The position numbers and the translations under genes are program-made. A stretch of 38,367 nucleotides of DNA from a bacterium UBP15_UBA6099 (GTDB taxonomy: Bacteria > UBP15 > UBA6099): the NCBI GenBank assembly GCA_002435745.1, contig DIWT01000058.1, positions 1 through 38,367 of the forward strand. The letters are read 5' to 3'. The notes under the pieces are model-generated. The model saw only the letters and a list, made by a program, of their open reading frames with translations, did not search any database and was not told the DNA's origin. Within the stretch, counting starts at the first letter, position 1. Each line of letters opens with the position of its first letter. Shown piece by piece: positions 32,664 through 38,367 of the stretch.

Positions 32664-33365
32664 ATGAACGAAGAGGCGGACAACGGGGGAATCGCGGGGC
32701 GCGGGCGTCCTGCGGACTCGCGCGCGGAGTCGTTGATTTACGATTACCACAGGGCAAGGCTGGAGCGCGACTACGCGGATATCGACGACGCCGACGAATT
32801 GAAAAGTTTTTTCTTTGAGAAGATATATCCCCCGCCTGAAGCGCGGGCCGTGTTAGACAGCCGCAACCGTTCCATCCGCCGCATTATCCGCAATCCTTTC
32901 TTCAAAATCGTTTTCCATCCGGTCACAGTGAAAACAGCGAGGCAGTTGCTTGAGCTTGAAAAGCTGACGAACGACGCGAACAGGCGTATGGCCGATGAGA
33001 TGCGCAACTCGCCGCCGCCGCTGCGTCCGCTCGACGACGATGCTTACTTCATGTTGTGCCGCGCCGCGACCAGCGAGGATGAAAGCCGCCGCCGTCTGGA
33101 ATGCGCGATGGACGTGTTTAATTATTCAAGACTCCTCATTGAGGGGTTCCCGAACTTGAGGGACGTTTTTAGAGTCGTCCCCGCGCCGCTGTTGAAGATG
33201 GCCGGGGGCGCGCTGGAATTCGGGATTCAGGGCTACAATACGCTATTATGTCACAGGGAACGGCTACAATATTACATGGAAACAATCGGGAGACGCGAGG
33301 CGGAGAGGATAGAGAAGATTTTCGGGAAGCGCCCCGAATCTGCCGCTCCGGCGGGAGACGATTGA
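32664..33365 (+). CDS. Unrecognised 233-residue protein upstream of ligA
   Basis: I do not recognise this protein. It appears soluble, helical and rich in Arg/Glu, with a disordered N-terminus. Distinctive stretches are LIYDYHRARLERDYADIDDA, ELKSFFFEKIYPPPEAR, RNPFFKIVFHPVTVKTARQL, and the C-terminal VVPAPLLKMAGGALEFGIQG. The C-terminal tail is charged. Either ATG 32664 or GTG 32658 could start it, and there is no Shine-Dalgarno sequence near either. ligA follows after 37 bases that contain an 18-base palindrome, so the two may be co-transcribed; a link to DNA repair is only suggested by position. Confidence 0.65.
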   Translation: MNEEADNGGIAGRGRPADSRAESLIYDYHRARLERDYADIDDADELKSFFFEKIYPPPEARAVLDSRNRSIRRIIRNPFFKIVFHPVTVKTARQLLELEKLTNDANRRMADEMRNSPPPLRPLDDDAYFMLCRAATSEDESRRRLECAMDVFNYSRLLIEGFPNLRDVFRVVPAPLLKMAGGALEFGIQGYNTLLCHRERLQYYMETIGRREAERIEKIFGKRPESAAPAGDD

Positions 33366-33369
33366 CTGG

Positions 33370-33387
33370 GCCGCCCGCGCGGGCGGC
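33370..33387 (+). other. Perfect 18-base GC palindrome before ligA
   Basis: GCCGCCCGC followed by GCGGGCGGC is self-complementary over 18 bases. It ends just before the AAAGGA ribosome-binding site of ligA, in the 37-base gap. It has no U-run. Confidence 0.6.
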
Positions 33388-33402
33388 TGAAAGGAACCGG
33401 GA

Positions 33403-35403
33403 ATGGACGCGAAAAAAGAAATTGAACAACTAAGGTCGGAGATCGCCCGGCACGACCGCCTGTACTATTTGCAGGCATCTCCCGAGATTTCCGACTTTGA
33501 ATATGACGCCTTGTTTTCAAGACTCAAGCAACTGGAAGCCGAGCATCCGGAGCTTGTCTTTCCCGATTCTCCCACCCAGAAAGTTGGCGGCGCTCCGGTG
33601 GACGGTTTCGCTCAGGTCGAACACGCGGTCCCGATGCTTTCTCTGGACAACTCGTACAGCATCGAGGATGTGCGCGAGTTCGACGCGCGGGTCAGAAAGA
33701 GCCTGCCCGCTCAGGAATCCCCGTCCTATGTCGCGGAACTGAAAATCGACGGAGTCAGCGTTTCCCTCGCATACAGGGGCGGCGTCCTTTGGCGCGCGGC
33801 CACTCGCGGCGACGGCGCGGTCGGCGACGACATAACGGAAAACGTCAAAACGATTAAGAGCGTTCCGCTCCGGCTGAAAGGGCAGTTCGACCCCGGCGAG
33901 GAGCTAGAAGTCAGGGGAGAGGTTTACATACCGCGTTCCGACTTTGAGAAAATGAACGAGGAGCGGGAAGCGGCGGGAGAGCAGCTTCTTGCCAATCCGC
34001 GAAACGCCACCGCCGGCTCGCTGAAACTGCTCGACCCCAAGATGGCCGCCAAAAGGCCGCTCAGCGTTTTCATCTACTGGCTCAGAGCCGCCGAAAACAA
34101 CATGCCGGATTCCCATTCCGGATGTCTGGATATGATACGCGAAATGGGGCTGCCCGTTGAGCCGCACGCGGAGGCGCTGCGCGACGTTGACGCCCTTGTG
34201 GCTCATCTCGAAAAATGGGAGTCCCGCAGAAGCGAGCTTGATTACGAGACTGACGGCATGGTGATAAAAGTCAACTCGATGGCGCATCAGAAAGCCCTCG
34301 GCGGAACCAGCCGTCACCCCCGCTTCGCCATCGCATTCAAGTATCCCCCCGAACAAAAAGAGACCGTTGTAGTCAGCATCGAGGTGCAGGTGGGGCGCAC
34401 AGGCAAACTCACCCCCGTCGCCAACCTTGAGCCGGTCCGGCTGTCCGGAACTATCGTCAAACGCGCAACGCTTCACAACCGGGACGAAGTGGAACGGCTG
34501 GACATCCGGGAAGGCGACAGGGTGTTGGTCCGCAAGGCGGGGGAGATTATCCCTCAGATAGTGGCCGTCGTGAAGGAAAAGCGCGCCGGCGCGGAGAAGC
34601 CTTTCGCGTTTCCGGAGCAATGCCCTGTTTGCGGTTCGGAAACATCGCGGCAGGAGGGGGAAGTGGACGTGCGGTGCGTCAATCCTTTCTGCGACGCCCA
34701 GCTTCGGGAGCGGCTGGCTCATTTCTGCTCCCGTCAGGCGATGGACATCGAGAACGCCGGCCCCAGCCTCATCAACCAGCTTGTGGAAAGAGGCCTTGTG
34801 CATGATTTCGGCGATTTGTTCGCGCTCACTAGGGAGAAACTTGAATCGCTGGACAGGATGGCGGAGAAATCGGCGGCAAACGTGATAGAGGCAATCGACC
34901 GCAGCCGCAAGGCCCCTCTGGACAGGCTGATTTTCGGGCTTGGCATCCCTATGGTGGGAACGAGGACGGCGAAACAACTCGCGGACGAGTTCGGTTCGCT
35001 CGACGCTATCGCTTCCGCAGACGCGGAGCGGCTTACTCAAGTGACGGATGTCGGGCCGCGCGTGGCCGCCTCCGTCAAAGAATATTTCCAGAGAGACGCC
35101 GCGAAAAATGTCATCGAAAAACTGCGGGTTGCCGGGGTCAACATGACACAAGAACGGCGCGCGGACGGCCCGAGGCCGCTCGGCGGACTTTCCTTCGTCA
35201 TCACCGGCGCGCTCTCCCGGCCCCGAGACGAAATCAAACGCGACATCGAAAACGCCGGCGGCAAAGTTCTTTCTTCCATCTCTAAAAACACCGGCTACCT
35301 CGTCTGCGGCGAAGACGCCGGATCAAAACTCGAAAAGGCGAACAAACTCGGCGTGCCCGTCATCGACGAAGCCGCCCTCGCCCGAATGCTGTCCACAAGC
35401 TGA
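33403..35403 (+). CDS. ligA: NAD-dependent DNA ligase LigA
   Basis: A full-length, 666-residue bacterial DNA ligase that seals nicks with NAD+ during replication and repair. Domain Ia has the YY-x-x-D-x-P-like start (RLYYLQASPEISDFEYDALF). The adenylation domain has the active-site K-I-D-G (Lys114, in VAELKIDGVSVSLAYRGG), then EVRGEVYIPRSDFEKMN and FANPRNATAG-type LLANPRNATAGSLKLLD. The OB fold includes VQVGRTGKLTPVANLEPV. Zinc is bound by Cys407, Cys410, Cys425 and Cys430. The helix-hairpin-helix region follows (about 440-585), and a C-terminal BRCT domain (about 590-666: GLSFVITGALSRPRDEIKRD). All expected key residues are present. AAAGGA lies nine bases before the ATG. Confidence 0.98.
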   Translation: MDAKKEIEQLRSEIARHDRLYYLQASPEISDFEYDALFSRLKQLEAEHPELVFPDSPTQKVGGAPVDGFAQVEHAVPMLSLDNSYSIEDVREFDARVRKSLPAQESPSYVAELKIDGVSVSLAYRGGVLWRAATRGDGAVGDDITENVKTIKSVPLRLKGQFDPGEELEVRGEVYIPRSDFEKMNEEREAAGEQLLANPRNATAGSLKLLDPKMAAKRPLSVFIYWLRAAENNMPDSHSGCLDMIREMGLPVEPHAEALRDVDALVAHLEKWESRRSELDYETDGMVIKVNSMAHQKALGGTSRHPRFAIAFKYPPEQKETVVVSIEVQVGRTGKLTPVANLEPVRLSGTIVKRATLHNRDEVERLDIREGDRVLVRKAGEIIPQIVAVVKEKRAGAEKPFAFPEQCPVCGSETSRQEGEVDVRCVNPFCDAQLRERLAHFCSRQAMDIENAGPSLINQLVERGLVHDFGDLFALTREKLESLDRMAEKSAANVIEAIDRSRKAPLDRLIFGLGIPMVGTRTAKQLADEFGSLDAIASADAERLTQVTDVGPRVAASVKEYFQRDAAKNVIEKLRVAGVNMTQERRADGPRPLGGLSFVITGALSRPRDEIKRDIENAGGKVLSSISKNTGYLVCGEDAGSKLEKANKLGVPVIDEAALARMLSTS

Positions 35404-35514
35404 CCCGGAATTTAAAACCTCGCATGCAAAATAAACACGCACAAATTTAGACTGCGGCGATTGATGTATGGACGGAGGGAGACATAGGCAACAAGTGTTT
35501 GGAGTGGCGAAAAA

Positions 35515-35555
35515 CGGGGACAGGCAACGCGCATCTCAGCGGCTGCCTGTACCCG
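35515..35555 (+). repeat. REP-like hairpin
   Basis: CGGGGACAGGCA at 35515-35526 pairs with TGCCTGTACCCG at 35544-35555 with one mismatch, around a 17-base loop. GGGGACAGGCA-type hairpins are typical of REP elements mobilised by REP-associated tyrosine transposases; no such transposase gene is in the window. Confidence 0.6.
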
Positions 35556-35664
35556 CTTTTCCGAAACGCGTCTGCGAAGAAAAGGGGACACCCATCGCGC
35601 AAAGCAACGCTGAATGCCCCAATTATCCTAGAAATAGAATAAATGACCATAAAGATATTCATGT

Positions 35665-35688
35665 GTAGGGGCGATTCACGAATCGCCC
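35665..35688 (+). repeat. GTAGGGGCG palindrome (GATTC type)
   Basis: GTAGG, then GGGCGATTC paired with GAATCGCCC around AC, forms a perfect nine-base-pair stem. The identical element is at 38280-38303. This repeat family is widespread in several phyla. Confidence 0.8.
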
Positions 35689-35729
35689 GAATAAAGACTG
35701 GCGCATTAGCAACGATAGAAACGCAAACC

Positions 35730-35754
35730 GTAGGGGCGACCCGTTGGGTCGCCC
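35730..35754 (+). repeat. GTAGGGGCG palindrome (GACCC type)
   Basis: GGGCGACCC pairs with GGGTCGCCC around GTT, preceded by GTAG. A copy with one different loop base lies at 38344-38367, cut by the window end. Confidence 0.8.
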
Positions 35755-35797
35755 GAATAGGAAGGCGTTTCGGGAAGCGGCAGGCGCAGAAGGAAGA

Positions 35798-35821
35798 GGG
35801 CAATTCGTGAATTGCCCCTAC
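35798..35821 (-). repeat. GTAGGGGCA palindrome (AATTC type), reverse orientation
   Basis: On the minus strand this reads GTAG then GGGCAATTC paired with GAATTGCCC. It lies 21 bases after the stop of the RCC1 gene on the minus strand and could act as its mRNA 3-prime end structure. Confidence 0.75.
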
Positions 35822-35842
35822 GAGTTAAAGACAGAATCGCAT

Positions 35843-38110
35843 CTAAAAACCAATCACATTTACCGGAGTCCAGCCGGGGTTTATGCCAAGTTGGCCGGAA
35901 AGGTTATCTCCCCAACATTTCACGCCGCCGGAAGTTGTGACCGCGCATGTGTGGCCACCGCCGGAAGAGATTGAGGCGATGCCGCTTGTAAGTCCTTCAA
36001 CGTCAACAGGAGTATAACTATCTGTGGTTGTGCCGTCGCCTAGTTGGCCGTAATAGTCATCTCCCCAGCATTTAACGCCCCCAGAGGTTGTGACCGCGCA
36101 GGTGTGGTTACCGACGGATGAGATTGAGGCGACGCCGCTTGTGAGTCCGACCACGTCAACAGGCATATAACTATCTGTGGATGTGCCGTCGCCAAGCATG
36201 CCGATGAAATTGCTTCCCCAGCATTTAACGCCGCCGGAGTTTGTGACCGCACATGTGTGGTCGACCCCTGAAGAGACTGAAGCGATCCCGCTTGTAAGGC
36301 CGACAACGTCAACAGGTATATAACTGTTTGTGGTCGTTCCGTCGCCTAATTGTCCGTAGTCGTTATTTCCCCAACATTTTACGCCGCCTGAAGTTGTGAC
36401 CGCGCATGTGTGTCGATTTCCTGAAGAGACTGAATCGACGCCGCTTGTGAGTTCGACCACGTCAACAGGCATATAACTATCTGTGGATGTGCCGTCGCCA
36501 AGCTTGCCGATGAAATTGCTTCCCCAGCATTTAACGCCGCCGGAGTTTGTGACCGCACATGTGTGGTCGACCCCTGAAGAGACTGAAGCGATCCCGCTTG
36601 TAAGGCCGACAACGTCAACAGGTATATTACTGTCTGTGGTCGTTCCGTCGCCTAATTGTCCGTAGTCGTTATTTCCCCAGCATTTAACGCCCTCAGAGGA
36701 AGTGAGCGCGCATGTGTGTAGATTTCCTGAAGAGACTGAGGCGACGCCGCTTGTGAGTCCGACCACGTCAACAGGCGTATATCTGCTTATATCCGAACCA
36801 TCTCCAAGTTGACTGTAATAGTTGCTTCCCCAGCATTTAACGCCGCCAGAGTTTGTGACCGCGCATGTGTGTAGATTTCCTGAAGAGACTGAGGCGACGC
36901 CGCTTGTGAGTCCGACCACGTCAACAGGCGTATAACTATTTGTGGTTGTGCCGTCGCCAAGCTGTCCATTTTTATTGCTTCCCCAGCATTTAACACCGCC
37001 TGAGGTTGTGACCGCGCATATGTGCCTGCCGCCGGAAGAGATTGAGGCGATGCCGCTTGTAAGTCCTACAACATCAACAGGAGTATATCTGCGTCTGGTC
37101 GTTCCGACTCCAAGTTGTCCGTTTTCGTTCCATCCCCAGCATTTTACACCACCTGAGGTTGTAACCGCGCATGTGTGGCGGTACCCGGATGAAGCAAAAG
37201 CGACGCCGCTTGTGAGGCCGACAACGTCAACAGGTATATTACTGTATGTTGTCGTTCCGTCGCCTAGTTCGCCGTAATAGTTACTTCCCCAGCACTTGAC
37301 GCCACCAGAGGTTGTGACCGCGCAGGTGTGCCTATAACCAGTTGAAACAGAAATAATGCCGCTTGTAAGGTCTACAACATCAACAGGAACATAACTGTCA
37401 GAGTACGTCCCATCGCCAAGTTGGCCGAAGTCGTTATCTCCCCAGCATTTAACGCCGCCAGAGGTTGTGACCGCGCAGGTGTGCCTATAACCAGTTGAAA
37501 CAGAAATAATGCCGCTTGTAAGGTCTACAACATCAACAGGAACATAACTGTCAGAGTACGTCCCATCGCCAAGTTGGCCGAAGTCGTTATCTCCCCAGCA
37601 TTTAACGCCGCCGGAGTTTGTGACCGCACATGTGTGGTCGCCCCCTGATGAGACTGAAGCGATCCCGCTTGTAAGGCCGACAACGTCAACAGGCGTATTT
37701 CTATATGTAGTTGTACCATCGCCTAGTTGGCCGAAATAGTTTCCTCCCCAGCATTTAACGCCCCCAGTGGTAGTGAGCGCGCATGTGTGGTCAATGCCAG
37801 TGGAGATTGAGGTGACACCGCTTGTAAGGCCGACAACGTCAACGGGAGCATGTCTGTCTGTGTTTGTGCCGTCGCCTAGTTCGCCGAAATAGTTTCTTCC
37901 CCAGCATTTTACGCCGCCGGAAGGCGTGACCGCACAGGTGTGGGCGTCGCCAACGGAGACACGCGCGGCGCGGGATTCCTGAATAGGCGCGGGAAGCGGC
38001 GCAAAAAGGCCTTTGCCTCCGCAGCCTGCTAGCGACAGCGTACACAGCATCGCCGCCATAAAAATATAACGAGCTTTCCTCAAGGTCTTTCCTTTTCGTG
38101 TTTTCGTCAT
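35843..38110 (-). CDS. RCC1-repeat lipoprotein (14 repeats)
   Basis: A 755-residue secreted protein. The lipoprotein signal (ARYIFMAAMLCTLSLAGC, lipidated Cys30) is followed by a short linker and fourteen 51-residue RCC1-type repeats. Each repeat contains H-T-C-A-V-T, G-G-V-K-C-W-G, G-Q-L-G-D-G-T and P-V-D-V-V-G-L-T-S-G. Each has two Cys residues that could form a disulphide within the blade. Fourteen repeats would suit two seven-bladed propellers. Repeats are 153 bases long, and some are identical at the DNA level, showing recent duplication. There is no clear Shine-Dalgarno sequence before the ATG at 38110. It stands alone on the minus strand between direct repeats. A surface ligand-binding role is plausible; the ligand is unknown. 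Confidence 0.85.
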   Translation of the reverse strand: MTKTRKGKTLRKARYIFMAAMLCTLSLAGCGGKGLFAPLPAPIQESRAARVSVGDAHTCAVTPSGGVKCWGRNYFGELGDGTNTDRHAPVDVVGLTSGVTSISTGIDHTCALTTTGGVKCWGGNYFGQLGDGTTTYRNTPVDVVGLTSGIASVSSGGDHTCAVTNSGGVKCWGDNDFGQLGDGTYSDSYVPVDVVDLTSGIISVSTGYRHTCAVTTSGGVKCWGDNDFGQLGDGTYSDSYVPVDVVDLTSGIISVSTGYRHTCAVTTSGGVKCWGSNYYGELGDGTTTYSNIPVDVVGLTSGVAFASSGYRHTCAVTTSGGVKCWGWNENGQLGVGTTRRRYTPVDVVGLTSGIASISSGGRHICAVTTSGGVKCWGSNKNGQLGDGTTTNSYTPVDVVGLTSGVASVSSGNLHTCAVTNSGGVKCWGSNYYSQLGDGSDISRYTPVDVVGLTSGVASVSSGNLHTCALTSSEGVKCWGNNDYGQLGDGTTTDSNIPVDVVGLTSGIASVSSGVDHTCAVTNSGGVKCWGSNFIGKLGDGTSTDSYMPVDVVELTSGVDSVSSGNRHTCAVTTSGGVKCWGNNDYGQLGDGTTTNSYIPVDVVGLTSGIASVSSGVDHTCAVTNSGGVKCWGSNFIGMLGDGTSTDSYMPVDVVGLTSGVASISSVGNHTCAVTTSGGVKCWGDDYYGQLGDGTTTDSYTPVDVEGLTSGIASISSGGGHTCAVTTSGGVKCWGDNLSGQLGINPGWTPVNVIGF
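36161..36680. repeat. Two-unit (306-base) duplication inside the RCC1 gene
   Basis: A block starting at 36161 (AGGCATATAACTATCTGTGG) recurs at 36467, 306 bases later, which is two 153-base repeat units. The two copies differ at only a few positions over more than 200 bases. Confidence 0.8.
37305..37612. repeat. Exact 153-base tandem duplication inside the RCC1 gene
   Basis: The sequence 37305-37459 reappears without change at 37458-37612. It encodes one complete RCC1 unit (blades reading DNDFGQLGDGTYSDSYVPVD), so two neighbouring units are identical in DNA as well as protein. Confidence 0.85.
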
Positions 38111-38279
38111 ACGATACTATAAATCTTTGAATGTGCGACTGTATTTTATTAGCAATCCGCGCAAAAATCAAGAATTCATGTATCAGCGAAGAAAAAAAGG
38201 GACACCCATCGCGCAAAAGCCATGCTGAATGCCCCAATTATCCTAGAAATAGAATAAATGACCATAAAGATATTTATTT

Positions 38280-38303
38280 GTAGGGGCGATTCACGAATCG
38301 CCC
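38280..38303 (+). repeat. GTAGGGGCG palindrome (GATTC type), right copy
   Basis: Identical to 35665-35688: GGGCGATTC paired with GAATCGCCC around AC. Confidence 0.8.
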
Positions 38304-38343
38304 TGCGACATTCCGGTTTATGGAAATTACATGCTAGCAAACC

Positions 38344-38367
38344 GTAGGGGCGACCCGCTGGGTCGCC
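38344..38367 (+). repeat. GTAGGGGCG palindrome (GACCC type), right copy, cut by window end
   Basis: GGGCGACCC, loop GCT, then GGGTCGCC; the last base is beyond the window. It matches 35730-35754 apart from one loop base. Confidence 0.75.

Larger units (their letters stand above)
35574..35754 (+). repeat. Left direct repeat flanking the RCC1 gene
   Basis: From GCGAAGAAAA through GGGACACCCATCGCGCAAA, GAATGCCCCAATTATCCTAG and AATGACCATAAAGATATT to the first palindrome, this matches 38186-38303 with only a few differences. The similarity resumes at AAACCGTAGGGGCGACCCG and the second palindrome. Only the 40 or so bases between the palindromes differ clearly. Confidence 0.85.
35404..35842 (+). other. 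439-base noncoding region between ligA and the RCC1 gene, filled with repeats
   Basis: No gene is supported. The region holds a REP-like hairpin (35515-35555), the left copy of a long direct repeat (35574-35754) with two GTAGGGGCG-type palindromes, and a third such palindrome in reverse orientation (35798-35821). An imperfect inverted pair (CCGCTTTTCCGAAACGC at 35553-35569 and its counterpart at 35765-35780) also encloses most of it. The short reading frames here are derived from these repeats. Confidence 0.7.
38186..38367 (+). repeat. Right direct repeat flanking the RCC1 gene (runs off the window)
   Basis: Near-identical to 35574-35754, in the same orientation, beginning 76 bases upstream of the RCC1 start codon. 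It contains palindromes at 38280-38303 and 38344-38367. The window ends inside the second palindrome, so the right edge is unknown. Confidence 0.85.

Noticed and set aside
33904..35151. A 415-codon open frame on the minus strand
   Set aside because: It lies entirely opposite ligA, whose domains and active sites are all intact; the minus-strand translation shows only compositional His/Arg bias.
35447..35803. A 118-codon minus-strand frame between ligA and the RCC1 gene
   Set aside because: It runs through REP-like hairpins and direct repeats, and a related frame arises at 37839-38237 for the same reason. It is repeat-derived, with no protein-like pattern.
35843..38110. A regularly spaced repeat array that could be mistaken for CRISPR or a satellite
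   Set aside because: The 153-base period is a multiple of three and encodes a continuous 755-residue RCC1 protein; there are no unrelated spacers.
37839..38237. A 132-codon minus-strand frame
   Set aside because: It overlaps the right direct repeat, then runs out of frame over the RCC1 start; its amino-acid order shares the repeat-derived start of the frame at 35447-35803.

Overview
The window is a bacterial chromosome segment whose left half is a flagellar export, switch and regulatory operon. It reads maf-like, flbD, fliL, fliM, fliY/N, fliO, fliP, fliQ, fliR, flhB, flhA, flhF, flhG, a small two-helix membrane protein, an unusual tail-anchored protein, fliA, fapA, a small charged protein and a PRC-barrel protein. 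All are on the + strand with short gaps or start/stop overlaps, ending at a clear terminator at about 18.13-18.17 kb. FlhF/FlhG point to controlled flagellar number and placement. FliY-type switch proteins and FapA/DUF342 occur in such operons in Firmicutes, Thermotogae and many deep-branching phyla. The two lipoproteins with lipoboxes, a CsgG-like secreted protein and a DUF4175 protein suggest a Gram-negative (diderm) organism. I cannot name the phylum; an uncultured, deep-branching lineage is my inference. TTG and GTG starts are common, and intergenic regions are AT-rich with recognisable TATAAT boxes.

The right half (18.2-38.4 kb) is a mix of housekeeping and surface genes: a minus-strand lipoprotein with an embedded pseudopilin-like segment; recO; a 1859-residue secreted protein with a CsgG/FlgT-like head and a long array of fibronectin-III/Ig-like modules; a strong terminator; a DUF4175 membrane/coiled-coil protein; a TPR protein; an unrecognised 233-residue protein; and ligA. 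The window ends with a minus-strand lipoprotein made of fourteen 51-residue RCC1 repeats. It lies between two near-identical direct repeats that carry GTAGGGGCG-type palindromes, so it looks like a cassette.

The strongest leads for new biology are: two or three uncharacterised proteins fixed inside the flagellar operon (UBA-like tail-anchored protein, PRC-barrel protein, small charged protein); a FlhB whose autocleavage motif reads NPVE instead of NPTH; a FliY whose CheC-like half lacks the catalytic asparagine; the CsgG-head/FN3-array fusion; the repeat-flanked RCC1 cassette with exact internal duplications; a diverged dispersed repeat at both 0.05 and 26.45 kb; and GC-rich hairpins placed in the intercistronic gaps next to ribosome-binding sites. 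All calls come from reading the sequence without database searches.
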